The notes beneath the pieces were generated by a model. The model worked only from the letters and a program-made list of their open reading frames with translations, searched no databases and was not told the DNA's origin. Of a stretch of DNA of 34,511 bases, positions 1 to 7,476 are shown piece by piece (position 1 is the first letter of the stretch; the number at the start of each line of letters is the position of its first letter). The DNA is from an uncultured Acidimicrobiales bacterium (GTDB lineage Bacteria; Actinomycetota; Acidimicrobiia; Acidimicrobiales; CADCTF01). The stretch is taken from NCBI GenBank assembly GCA_902805655.1, contig CADCTF010000009.1:1-34511 (forward strand), in the 5' to 3' direction. A program made the position numbers and the translations under genes.

Positions 1-105
1 AGCCTGGCGACGACCCAGCTCTACACCGAGGTGGCCGACGGGGAGGGTGCCGCGGCCATGCAGCTGCATCCTCTGGCCGGCGCTCGGGTTCCACGCAGCC
101 CGTGA
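1..105 (+). CDS. Tyrosine recombinase/integrase, C-terminal tail only (cut by window edge)
   Basis: The first 34 codons read in frame to a TGA at 103-105. They contain S-L-A-T-T-Q-L-Y-T-E-V, the end of the catalytic domain of tyrosine recombinases (XerC/XerD and phage integrases), where the Tyr (bases 22-24) attacks DNA. The Arg-Lys-His-Arg part of the active site lies outside the window. Xer proteins show the same S/T-T-Q-x-Y-T pattern, so a chromosomal Xer recombinase and a mobile-element integrase are both possible. No att repeat or tRNA gene is visible next to it. Confidence 0.75.
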   Translation, partial: SLATTQLYTEVADGEGAAAMQLHPLAGARVPRSP

Positions 106-158
106 CGGCGCGGCTCTCCGGCACCTGCGATTCGGCGGAGGGCCCGACCTGGGCGCTG

Positions 159-164
159 TAGGTT
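159..164 (+). promoter_or_regulatory. Candidate -10 box for the RG-rich protein gene
   Basis: TAGGTT lies 9 nt before the ATG at 174. No Shine-Dalgarno sequence is visible in between, so the mRNA may be leaderless. No -35 box is recognisable. Confidence 0.4.
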
Positions 165-173
165 GTAAGCCCT

Positions 174-1853
174 ATGCCTCGCAGGATCGACGTCGAGCTG
201 ACCAGCGCTCGTGATGACGGCACGTGGACATGGCGTGCTGCTGGCGCTCGCCAACCGAAGGGCGTGCTCGACGCGTCCCTGCTCTACGAAGGCGCCCAAC
301 CGGGTGACGTGGTGCGGGCCGAGGCCGACTTCGAGGTCGAAGGCATCACCATCACCTCGGTGTTCCCGCCCAAGGGCAAGAAGGCCGAACCCGTCGATCG
401 CATCCAGCCGATCGGGCCGCAACAGGAGTTCGAACCTGTCACCAGCTCGCTGGTGCCCAAGGGCCGCGGGTCGCGGCCGGATGGTCGCGACCGCGACCGG
501 GGTCCTCGAGGGGACGGCGATCGGCCGCGCGGTCCTCGACGGGAGGGCTCCGGCCCGGCCACCGGCGCGGGTACCAACCGGCATGGCCAGCCGATCCGTG
601 GCAGTGGCGCCGGTCGTGGTAGCGCTGGTGCAGCCGGCGATGCCGCTGGTGCGGGTCGCGGTCGTCCAGCGGGTGGCGGCAACCGCAGGCCCGAGCCGGC
701 CGGCCGGTCCGGAGGGCGCGATCGCGCGGCTGCGCCGCCGGAGGACGCCCGCCCTCGCGCCAAGAAGCTGAGCCCGGGCAATGCCCACCGCCAGGCCGTG
801 CTGGCCGCCGTGCAGGAGGAGCATCGCCCGATCGCCGAGCAGGTGGCGCGCGGCGGCATCCCCGCCGTGCGCCGCGCCATCGAGGAGCAGAACGCGACGG
901 CGCGTGCGGCCGGTCAGCCCGAGATCCGCACCGAGGCCCTGCTGGCCATCGCCGAGGAGCTGGTGCCTCGCCTCAAGGCGGCCGAGTGGCGGGACCGGGC
1001 CGAGGCGGCCATCACCGACGTGGACGACATCGCCCTGCGCGACCTGCGCTCCGTGGTGTCGTCCGCCGATGCCGGTGCGCGCGACGACGAGTCGCGCGAG
1101 CTGGCGGCCAAGCTGCGGGCTGCGCTCGACCGCCGCGCCGCGGCCCAGCGGGACGAGTGGCTCACGGACCTCACCAAGGCGCTGGACGAAGGCCGCTTGG
1201 TGCGCGCACTGCGCGCCGCTTCTCGACCGCCGGACCCCAGCGTGCGTCTGCCGGCCGAGGTGGCCACCCGGCTGGCCGAGTCCGCCTCCGCGGCCATGGC
1301 GCCCGACGCGCCCGCCGATCGCTGGAAGACGTTGCTCGAGGCGGTCGCCGAATCGCCGGTCCGACGTTCGGTCAAGCCGGTCGGGCTGCCCGAAGGTGCT
1401 TCCGAGGATCTCGTGGCGGCAGCCCAGCAGCAGGCCGGGCGCATCCCCGCGCTGGCCGGGCTGCTCGGCATCGACATGCCTCCCCCGCCTGGCCCACCCC
1501 GCGGTGCGCCGAAGCGGCCGTCCCGACCCGGTGGGAACCGGCCGTCGGGGGCGACCGGTCGACCGATCCCGCCGCCTCCGGTACAGGCCGCCTCGGCTGC
1601 GGCGGTCGAGCCCGCCACCCTGCCCCTCACCCCGGCGACCGGCGTCACGTCGTCGATGGACGAGGGCGCCGGCACGGCCGAGACCGAGGGTGATCCTGTC
1701 TCCACCGGCGCCTCGGCACCCGAAGCACCGTCACCGGAGCCGGCGCCGCCCACTGAGGTGGGCGTCGAAGCTGCGGAGGCGGCCGCGTTCAGCGAGTCGG
1801 GTGACCAGGGTGCGGCCACGGGCGGCTCGGACGCCTCGGGGGAAGCCGGCTGA
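174..1853 (+). CDS. RG-rich protein of unknown function, possible RNA-binding protein
   Basis: A 559-residue protein that I do not recognise as a named family. Three parts are visible. Residues 1-90 are a compact, beta-rich N-terminus (W-T-W-R, G-D-V-V-R-A-E-A-D-F-E-V) reminiscent of small OB/TRAM-like folds. Residues 95-195 are a disordered tract rich in Arg, Gly, Asp and Pro (R-G-S-R-P-D-G-R-D-R-D-R-G). Residues 200-430 are mostly helical and charged, followed by a Pro/Ala/Glu-rich tail. The RG tract next to a small beta domain suggests nucleic-acid binding, but this is inference. Coding character is supported by strong GC at third codon positions through the whole frame. It is convergent with the small zinc-ribbon gene at 1868. 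Confidence 0.8.
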   Translation: MPRRIDVELTSARDDGTWTWRAAGARQPKGVLDASLLYEGAQPGDVVRAEADFEVEGITITSVFPPKGKKAEPVDRIQPIGPQQEFEPVTSSLVPKGRGSRPDGRDRDRGPRGDGDRPRGPRREGSGPATGAGTNRHGQPIRGSGAGRGSAGAAGDAAGAGRGRPAGGGNRRPEPAGRSGGRDRAAAPPEDARPRAKKLSPGNAHRQAVLAAVQEEHRPIAEQVARGGIPAVRRAIEEQNATARAAGQPEIRTEALLAIAEELVPRLKAAEWRDRAEAAITDVDDIALRDLRSVVSSADAGARDDESRELAAKLRAALDRRAAAQRDEWLTDLTKALDEGRLVRALRAASRPPDPSVRLPAEVATRLAESASAAMAPDAPADRWKTLLEAVAESPVRRSVKPVGLPEGASEDLVAAAQQQAGRIPALAGLLGIDMPPPPGPPRGAPKRPSRPGGNRPSGATGRPIPPPPVQAASAAAVEPATLPLTPATGVTSSMDEGAGTAETEGDPVSTGASAPEAPSPEPAPPTEVGVEAAEAAAFSESGDQGAATGGSDASGEAG

Positions 1854-1867
1854 GGGCCGGCGCCCAC

Positions 1868-2065
1868 TCAGGTCTGGTCTCGCCGCAACAACACCGATGA
1901 ACGATGGGCGCGGCCGCGGTAGGCCCCGCTGGCTGCGTCCTCGTCCCATCGTGCGCAACAGCTGACGCACTCGCAGGAGTCGAGTCGCAACGATGCGATG
2001 AACATCCTGGTGACGTCATAGGACTTGCAGAACGGGCACTGCAGGTGCCCGACTTCTTCGTCCAT
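1868..2065 (-). CDS. Small zinc-ribbon-like protein of unknown function
   Basis: A 65-residue protein with C-P-F-C near the start and C-E-C-V-S-C-C about 25 residues later, a spacing that suits a zinc ribbon. The ATG at 2065 is preferred over an upstream TTG because an AAGG sits just before it. It lies between the convergent RG-rich gene and the divergent enoyl-CoA hydratase gene. The last 20 residues are Arg/Ser-rich and look unstructured. Function is unknown. The Cys pattern is the main reason to believe it is real. Confidence 0.55.
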   Translation of the reverse strand: MDEEVGHLQCPFCKSYDVTRMFIASLRLDSCECVSCCARWDEDAASGAYRGRAHRSSVLLRRDQT

Positions 2066-2149
2066 TGCCTTGGCCCCCCCGGGTAGCAATGCCGGCCACC
2101 GTACCCGTTGCCGCCCCCCTGTTCAGGGACCGGTCGTTCGGAGGCCGTC

Positions 2150-2155
2150 TAACGT
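2150..2155 (+). promoter_or_regulatory. Candidate -10 box for the enoyl-CoA hydratase gene
   Basis: TAACGT is followed by 7 nt and then the ATG at 2163, a leaderless spacing. The eight bases T-A-A-C-G-T-T-C resemble those before 33231 (T-A-G-C-G-T-T-C). Confidence 0.45.
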
Positions 2156-2162
2156 TCGCGCC

Positions 2163-2921
2163 ATGGTCACCTTCGAGCAGCACGGGCACGTCGCCGTCCT
2201 CACCATCCGCCGGCCGGAAGCGCGCAACGCGATCAACGGCGAGGTCGCCTCGGCCATGGAGGAGAACCTCGATCGCCTGGAAGAGGACGCCGACATCTGG
2301 GTCGGCATCATCGCCGGAGAGGGCACCGTGTTCAGCGCCGGTGCCGATCTCAAGGCCATCAGCTCCGGCCAGGCGGACGGCCTCAACACCAAGCGGGGCG
2401 GCTTCGCCGGCCTGGTGCGGCGCGAGCGGTCGAAGCCGTTGATCGCGGCGGTCGACGGGCCCGCTCTGGCGGGTGGCTGTGAGATCGCCCTTGCGTGCGA
2501 TCTGATCGTCGCCTCCACCGCCGCCCGCTTCGGGCTGCCCGAGGTGAAGCGCTCTCTCGTGGCCGCCGGCGGCGGACTCTTCCGGCTCCCCGCCGTGGTG
2601 CCTCCGAAGATCGCCATGGAGCTCGTGCTCACGGGCGACCCGGTCGAGGCGGAGCGGGCCTACGCCCTCGGCATGGTGAACGCGCTCGTCGACCCCGGTC
2701 AGGCCGTCGCCGCCGCCCTCCAGCTGGCCGAGCGCATCTGCGCCAACGCCCCGGTCGCCGTACGGGAGAGCCGTCGGGTGGTGCTGGCCAGCCAGCTGCC
2801 GGAGGCGGAGCTCTGGCGCCTCAGCAGTGCCGCCTTCTCGACCGTGGCCGCCACCGAGGACTACGCCGAGGGTCCGCTCGCCTTCATCGAGAAGCGGGCG
2901 CCCCAGTGGAAGGGCCGCTGA
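2163..2921 (+). CDS. Enoyl-CoA hydratase/isomerase (crotonase) family protein
   Basis: A 252-residue, full-length crotonase fold. Residues 58-63 (S-A-G-A-D-L) and 103-107 (A-G-G-C-E) form the oxyanion hole that holds the acyl-CoA thioester. Both acidic residues used by hydratases are in place: Glu107 in A-G-G-C-E and Glu127 in G-L-P-E-V. Hydration of a 2-enoyl-CoA is therefore possible, although crotonases vary widely in substrate and the sequence does not fix it. The ATG at 2163 is chosen over an in-frame upstream extension that lacks conserved residues and would read through the likely promoter. It is a single gene, convergent with the GNAT gene. Confidence 0.9.
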   Translation: MVTFEQHGHVAVLTIRRPEARNAINGEVASAMEENLDRLEEDADIWVGIIAGEGTVFSAGADLKAISSGQADGLNTKRGGFAGLVRRERSKPLIAAVDGPALAGGCEIALACDLIVASTAARFGLPEVKRSLVAAGGGLFRLPAVVPPKIAMELVLTGDPVEAERAYALGMVNALVDPGQAVAAALQLAERICANAPVAVRESRRVVLASQLPEAELWRLSSAAFSTVAATEDYAEGPLAFIEKRAPQWKGR

Positions 2922-2932
2922 GCGTCGAAGCC

Positions 2933-3400
2933 TCAGTCGAGGCGGTGGTGCATGGTGATGAGCCGGGCCGAGAAGCCGGAGATCTCGAAGAAGTTCTTCG
3001 TGGCCCGGCTGCCCGGTAGCGCCATGGCGTCCACCCCGCTGGCCCGCTGCTCGCGGAACCAGTCGAGCAGGTGGACCATCAGCGCCTCGCCGATGCCGAC
3101 GGATCGCGCTCCCTCGTCGACGTAGAGATCGTCGATCCGTCCGAGGCGGGTCCCCTGGCGGAGCGTCTCCATGCGCCCGGTGGCGTACCCGAGCGGGACC
3201 GCGTCGATCTCGCCGATCACCACGACGGCATCCGGCGAGGCCAGGTCGGTGGCGAACCCCGCGCTGAGCGGCTCGCCGCGTGCTTCACGTTCCAGGAACA
3301 CCACACCGCCGCGGACCGGGGCCAGCTCGGCGCGGGCGCTGACCGCCAGGTCGACGAGGACGGGGATGTCCGCCGGCGTGGCCCGCCGCGCCGACTCCAC
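2933..3400 (-). CDS. GNAT-family N-acetyltransferase
   Basis: A 155-residue GNAT protein. The acetyl-CoA pyrophosphate loop is R-S-V-G-I-G-E-A-L (about residues 99-107) after the beta-4 strand D-D-L-Y-V-D-E. The C-terminus F-F-E-I-S-G-F matches the usual final segment (Y-x-x-x-G-F). The acceptor cannot be told from sequence. Its GTG start shares one base with the TAG of the upstream gene (TAGTG), so translation is probably coupled in the three-gene leftward run DUF4193 - unknown - GNAT. Confidence 0.9.
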   Translation of the reverse strand: MESARRATPADIPVLVDLAVSARAELAPVRGGVVFLEREARGEPLSAGFATDLASPDAVVVIGEIDAVPLGYATGRMETLRQGTRLGRIDDLYVDEGARSVGIGEALMVHLLDWFREQRASGVDAMALPGSRATKNFFEISGFSARLITMHHRLD

Positions 3401-3963
3401 TAGCTCCCGGGCCCGTCGCTCTGCAGCTGGGCCACCTTGGACAGGATGGTGCGGCGGCCCCGGTTGGCCGCTTCGTAGGAGCGAACCGCCTCGAGCTCGT
3501 CCGGCGTGAGACCGGCCAGGCGCTGCACCACGTGGGAGGCGGCCAGGGCGTCATAGCCGGGGATGGCCAGGTCGGCCACGGCTCCGGGGCGGGGCTTGGG
3601 CTCCGCCGGCGTCACCGGATGGGTGACGCTCGTCTCCACCGGCGGCGCCTCCGATGGAGATGCGGCCGGCGGCGCCTCCGCCGAAGCGCCCGGCTCCCGG
3701 GCCGCGGGCTGTGCTCCCGGGACGACGCCAAGGGCCGACAGCCGTTCGGCCGCGTCCTTGAGCCGGCGCTCGGCTTCCATGCGCCCCTGGGTCACGGCGA
3801 ACTGGCCGATCATCCGGGCCACCGTGACCTGCCCGGTGAGCTGCTGGCGACCCTTGGCGATGAGCCCGGGCAGATCCTCCTGGGCCGCCAGGACCAGGCC
3901 GACCGGGGCGTAGACGAACAGCTCGAGAGCCTGCTCCAGCGCGGTCTTGTCCTCAGCTGTCAT
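3400..3963 (-). CDS. Unknown actinobacterial protein with conserved C-terminal helical domain
   Basis: A 187-residue protein. The N-terminal 75 residues are helical with an amphipathic hydrophobic stretch (F-V-Y-A-P-V-G-L-V-L-A-A). A Pro/Ala-rich linker follows, and then a compact C-terminal segment (about residues 137-180) with I-P-G-Y-D-A-L and L-T-P-D-E-L-E-A-V. A similar short module recurs at the end of actinobacterial proteins, some of which are described as lipid-droplet-associated; I recall this pattern but cannot verify it here. The ATG at 3963 is preferred because AGGAG sits 8 nt upstream. It is 44 nt downstream of the DUF4193 gene and overlaps the GNAT gene by one base. Confidence 0.75.
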   Translation of the reverse strand: MTAEDKTALEQALELFVYAPVGLVLAAQEDLPGLIAKGRQQLTGQVTVARMIGQFAVTQGRMEAERRLKDAAERLSALGVVPGAQPAAREPGASAEAPPAASPSEAPPVETSVTHPVTPAEPKPRPGAVADLAIPGYDALAASHVVQRLAGLTPDELEAVRSYEAANRGRRTILSKVAQLQSDGPGS

Positions 3964-4007
3964 GTGCGGCTCCTGAGCCCTGGACGACGGGAGGACAGTA
4001 CCGGCAC

Positions 4008-4469
4008 CTACACGCAATCCCGACAGAGGGTGCGGTTGCGGTCGGCCAGCTGGCTGGGGTGCTTCACGAGGAAGCAGGACTGGCAGACGAACTCGTCGGG
4101 CTGCTTGGGCAGCACCTTGGTGCCTGCGTCCCCCCGCTCCTCCACCTCGGGGACCTCCTCTTCGTCTTCCTCTTCGTCCTCGGTGACGACCAGGCGCTCC
4201 TTCAGGATCTCGTCGAGGCTGGCTTCGACGTCCTCGTCCTCCACCTCGTCGTCATCGTCATCGTCATCGTCATCGGTGACGATCCCGACGGGGACCTCCT
4301 GCTCCCCTTCATCGTCCACGACGTCGTCGACGTCCACGTCGTCGACCTCGACGACGGCATCGTCGTCATCGTCAAGGGGCAGGTCGTCGTCGCCCAGGTC
4401 GAGCTCGTCGTCCAGATCGGGCTCATCGACGTCTTCATCGGTCACGTCGTCGTCGAGCTCTTCAGCCAT
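4008..4469 (-). CDS. DUF4193 family protein with a very acidic N-terminal extension
   Basis: A 153-residue protein. The last 40 residues match the actinobacterial DUF4193 signature V-L-P-K-Q-x-D-E-F-x-C-x-S-C-F-L-V, with a second C-x-x-C pair (C-R-D-C), probably a zinc ribbon. The first 110 residues are almost only Asp, Glu and Val, including a run of nine Asp. Family members are usually about 100 residues long with a milder acidic N-terminus, so this one is enlarged. ATG at 4469 has AAAGGA about 10 nt upstream. Function of the family is unknown. It starts a probable operon with the two genes to its left. Confidence 0.9.
   Translation of the reverse strand: MAEELDDDVTDEDVDEPDLDDELDLGDDDLPLDDDDDAVVEVDDVDVDDVVDDEGEQEVPVGIVTDDDDDDDDDEVEDEDVEASLDEILKERLVVTEDEEEDEEEVPEVEERGDAGTKVLPKQPDEFVCQSCFLVKHPSQLADRNRTLCRDCV
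4247..4276. repeat. Short hexanucleotide tandem repeat (GTCATC)
   Basis: About four to five copies of GTCATC on the plus strand encode the Asp run of the DUF4193 protein on the minus strand. Such tracts can change length by slippage without breaking the frame when whole codons are gained or lost. Confidence 0.7.
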
Positions 4470-4863
4470 CAGGGGGGTCCTTTGGGGGTTCGTTGCGGCG
4501 CCGCATGATAGACCCCACCCCGGCGCTAACCGATACCGGTGACGACGAAGGTAGGGAGCCCGGCGAACCGTTGGTGCCGCCCCCTCGCGGAGCCCCCTGC
4601 ACCAGCCGGGGCCGGAGCTGGAAACGGAGCGTTGGGACGTTGTCTACTTGGTTCGCCGGACTCCCCCAGCCCTTCGACTGCCCCCTTCGCAGCTGCACAC
4701 TTCCCAGCTCCGAAGGCCACGACCGGCGTCGGGACGTCTCGGACGAGGCCAAGTGAAGTCGGGGCGCACGGCAGCCGTCAAGGGCGTGAACGCCAAGCGT
4801 CAGGCCCGTGACGTGCGGCGACGCGCGTCCTCCCAGGTCACGGGGCCGGGGAAAATTCCTCGG
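4470..4863. other. 394-bp stretch without a convincing gene
   Basis: The left end carries the promoter of the DUF4193 operon. No frame across the rest has a recognisable domain, a good ribosome site and a stop before the M23 gene. At 4805-4812 and 4837-4844 there is an 8-bp perfect inverted repeat (CCCGTGAC / GTCACGGG, 24-nt loop), just beyond the stop of the M23 gene. It has no T-run, so its role as a terminator is doubtful. No tRNA, tmRNA, RNase P or SRP RNA signature was found. Confidence 0.6.
4505..4510 (-). promoter_or_regulatory. Candidate -10 box of the DUF4193 operon
   Basis: TATCAT on the minus strand would start RNA near 4498, leaving a leader of about 30 nt that contains the AAAGGA ribosome site. 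A 10-bp palindrome GCGGCGCCGC (4495-4504) lies exactly at the expected start of transcription and could be an operator. No clear -35 box. Confidence 0.4.
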
Positions 4864-5730
4864 TCAGCGGCAGCTCGAGGCGAGCACGGCGTGGGGGTTC
4901 ACGGACCCTCCGCCCCCCGGCTTGACCTCGAAGTGCAGGTGGGGAGGGGTGACGTCGGCGTTGCCGGTGTTCCCGACCAGCCCGATCGTCTCGCCTGCCT
5001 TGATCGACCCGCCCTTGCGCACGTACGACCCCAGGTGGGCCCCGTAGTAAGTGGTGCCGTCGGCCGCGGTCAGGTAGTAGGCCAGGCCGGCCACCGATCC
5101 CTGCACGAGGCGCAGCTGGCCTGACACGTTGGCCACCACCGGAGCGCCGCGGCGGGCGAAGATGTCGTTGCCGTTGTGGCTGCGGCCACCGGGGCGCGGG
5201 GCGCCGAAGCTGTCGCTGATGTCCCATGGCCCGGCGCCCTTCACCGGGCACAGGCCGACGTTGCCGGCCGTTGGGGCCACGCGGGCGGTGGGGGCTGGGG
5301 AAGCGGGCGTCGACGACGCCTTCGGCAGCGTGAGGGATGCGCCTTCTCGCAGGACGTTGGCCTTCTGGAGCCCGTTGAGGCGCATCAGCTCGGGGATCGT
5401 GGTGTCGTGCCGGCCGGCGATCTCTGCCAGCGTGTCGCCGGATCGCACGGTGTACGTGCCGGCGATCGAGGCGGAGGGTCGACGGGCGACCACCGGCTGC
5501 GCCTCTGCCACCTTGGCCGACGCCTGGTCCGGGATCCGCACGACCCTGCCGGCGGCGACCCTGTTGGCGTCGGTGATCCCGTTCAGGACGGCCAGCGCCT
5601 TCACCGACACCCTGAATCGGCGTGCGAGGTCGTACAGGGTGTCACCGGGCTTGAGCGTGTAGCTCGACGTCGCGGCCGACCCGGCCAGCAACAGCGCTAC
5701 GAGCGCCGCAAGGACGCGCATCTTGGACAT
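4864..5730 (-). CDS. Secreted LysM/M23 zinc endopeptidase
   Basis: A 288-residue exported cell-wall hydrolase. Residues 1-22 are a signal peptide (M-R-V-L-A-A-L-V-A-L-L-L-A). Two LysM peptidoglycan-binding modules follow at about 24-67 (Y-T-L-K-P-G-D-T-L) and 93-136 (Y-T-V-R-S-G-D-T-L). A Pro/Ala linker leads to an M23 domain at 175-280. The zinc ligands are visible as His185 and Asp189 (H-N-G-N-D) and His266 (H-L-H-F-E), with His232 as the second catalytic His. Cys161 and Cys287 bracket the catalytic domain and may form a disulfide. It would cut peptide cross-links outside the membrane. GAGAGG lies about 13 nt upstream of the ATG; a second ATG three codons on is also possible. Confidence 0.93.
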   Translation of the reverse strand: MSKMRVLAALVALLLAGSAATSSYTLKPGDTLYDLARRFRVSVKALAVLNGITDANRVAAGRVVRIPDQASAKVAEAQPVVARRPSASIAGTYTVRSGDTLAEIAGRHDTTIPELMRLNGLQKANVLREGASLTLPKASSTPASPAPTARVAPTAGNVGLCPVKGAGPWDISDSFGAPRPGGRSHNGNDIFARRGAPVVANVSGQLRLVQGSVAGLAYYLTAADGTTYYGAHLGSYVRKGGSIKAGETIGLVGNTGNADVTPPHLHFEVKPGGGGSVNPHAVLASSCR

Positions 5731-5823
5731 CGGCAGTCAGACCTCTCTCACCGCCCATGAAGGGCGTTCGCCACTGTAGCAACAGCAACCACATTGGCAA
5801 CAGCACCACCATGAGTGCGCCGG

Positions 5824-7446
5824 TCAGCGCGCGTTGCGGCGGTGCTCGGCTCGACGCTCGGCGTCGAGCCTCTCGAGGTCGTACGTGTCGTGGTCGACGA
5901 AGCTCATGATCTCGGCCAGCACCTTGTGCCCGGCCACATCCCGGATCTGGTTGTGCATCTCCTGCACGACCCGCCGGTACTCGGGATGGCCCTGCGGCCC
6001 CGAGCGCAGCTCGAGCATGTGCATCGCCTCCCGAGCGTTGAACTGCATGGCGAAGCGGGTCCGGTAGGCCAAGGCGACGGCGTAGGACGCCTGCGCGGGG
6101 CCGAACTGCGCGTGCACCTCGGCGTACAGGTCGGCCGAGCGAGCCATCGACTCCTCGAAGAAGCCGCCGCCGCCGGCCTCGACCACAGCCTCCGGCAGGA
6201 CGTAGCCATGGCGCGGGGTGAGGTGCTGCCACTCGATGGTGAGCAGGCGGTGCCGCTGCAGGTCACGGAACGCGCCGTAGTCGGAGAGGACGTCGAAGCG
6301 GTAGTCGGTGCGCTCCAGCGCCCGGCCCGGCCGGTGGCGTCGGTTGGTGCGCTCGCCCGCGTACGCGCGCAGGACGGCCAGCTTGTCGTCGGCCGACATC
6401 CTCGCCACCCGCGCTGCGACCTGGGACTCGCTGAGGTCGCTGTAGGGGTACAGGCACGCGACGACCACCTTGTCCTCGCCGTCCGGATCCCAGTCGAGCA
6501 GCCGCACCTGCACGTCGTCCTTGGCCGTGTCGTCGGCCAGAAGGTCTTCGGCCACGTGCTCCATGGCCTTGCGGTTGGTCTCCAGGTACGCGGACCAGGC
6601 CCCGCCACGGTCGGGCAGGTCGACCCGCTTGAGGAACGACGGGATGACCTTGCGCAGCTCCTCGAGCATCATCGCCGAGTACGCCCGCGCCTCGGGCAGC
6701 GGATGGGCCCGCATGCGGAGCAGCAGCGCCTCGTAGCCCTGCCCGGTTCCGTAGATGCCCACGTTGGACAGGGCGGCGGCGGGAAGCAGGCCCCGCAGTG
6801 CGTCGAACGCCTTCGCCTTGATGGCCTGCCGGTGCACGAAGTCGGAGTCGGCCGGCTCCTTCGGGTAGCGGTTCGTGAAGTAGGCCACCAGCACGGGGAG
6901 GAGCTCGCGGTAGGTGTCGAACATCCGGTCCATGTCGCCGACGTAGCGCAGCCCGAGCGGCACCTTGCCGAGCTCGGGATCGCGGTAGTACCGGTAGCGC
7001 CCGTCGGAGCGGGCGTCGTAGGCGATGTAGCGCGTCGACTGCTCGAGGTAGCTCATGAGGCGGCCGCGCTCGAGCACCTTGGTGAGGAGGTTGGACGCCT
7101 GCTCGCAGGCCAGGTGCACGCCGCCCAGCTGGGCCACGGAGTCGTCGCCGTACTCGAGGAAGACCCGGTCGTAGAGGTCCTCGGCCCGCTTCATGCCCAC
7201 GGTGGCGTCGACGCTCGCATCCCCGGTGATGTCGAGCTCGCCGACGAACTCGTCGAGGAAGAGGCGCCGGAGGCTCTTGGCCGACCTGGAGTAGCGAGCG
7301 AACAGGGCGCCCTTCACCACCTCGGGCAGGTTGACCAGGGCGAAGACCGGGCGGTCGAGGTTGGTGAAGTAGCGCCGGAGGATCTCGGACTCCTCGGGGC
7401 TGAACTGCTCGGCGACGTACTGCACGGCGCTGAGGTTACGGCCCAT
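5824..7446 (-). CDS. Duplicated ThyX-like protein (FAD-dependent thymidylate synthase family)
   Basis: A 540-residue protein, about twice the length of classical ThyX (220-250), built as two ThyX-like halves. The first half carries R-Y-S-R-S (about 51-55) and the motif-like L-E-Q-S-T-R-Y-I (about 133-140). The second carries R-H-R-L-L-T-I-E-W near 395 followed by L-T-P-R-H-G-Y, and A-M-Q-F-N-A-R-E-A with L-E-L-R-S-G-P-Q-G-H-P, the usual C-terminal end of ThyX. In classical ThyX the signature is R-H-R-x7-S; here the Ser position is Thr in the second half, and R-H-R is missing from the first half. Activity as a dUMP methylase is therefore uncertain. A GTG at 7425 lies 7 nt after a TAACCT box and is an alternative start (533 residues). 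Confidence 0.85.
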   Translation of the reverse strand: MGRNLSAVQYVAEQFSPEESEILRRYFTNLDRPVFALVNLPEVVKGALFARYSRSAKSLRRLFLDEFVGELDITGDASVDATVGMKRAEDLYDRVFLEYGDDSVAQLGGVHLACEQASNLLTKVLERGRLMSYLEQSTRYIAYDARSDGRYRYYRDPELGKVPLGLRYVGDMDRMFDTYRELLPVLVAYFTNRYPKEPADSDFVHRQAIKAKAFDALRGLLPAAALSNVGIYGTGQGYEALLLRMRAHPLPEARAYSAMMLEELRKVIPSFLKRVDLPDRGGAWSAYLETNRKAMEHVAEDLLADDTAKDDVQVRLLDWDPDGEDKVVVACLYPYSDLSESQVAARVARMSADDKLAVLRAYAGERTNRRHRPGRALERTDYRFDVLSDYGAFRDLQRHRLLTIEWQHLTPRHGYVLPEAVVEAGGGGFFEESMARSADLYAEVHAQFGPAQASYAVALAYRTRFAMQFNAREAMHMLELRSGPQGHPEYRRVVQEMHNQIRDVAGHKVLAEIMSFVDHDTYDLERLDAERRAEHRRNAR

Positions 7447-7476
7447 GCATCACCGCGATGGTGGATGAACGGCCTT

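Noticed and set aside
4247-4276. CRISPR-like or VNTR array
   Set aside because: The repeat is a short codon repeat encoding Asp within the DUF4193 gene, with no spacers.
4756-4860. A possible short basic gene starting with a GTG near 4754
   Set aside because: The first 30 codons look coding-like (Lys/Arg-rich), but there is no ribosome site and the frame runs on into the antisense of the M23 gene.
5731-5823. A leftward hydrophobic peptide (M-V-V-L-L-P-M-W-L-L-L-L) before the M23 gene
   Set aside because: It is out of frame with the M23 protein, which has its own signal peptide, and it has no ribosome site.
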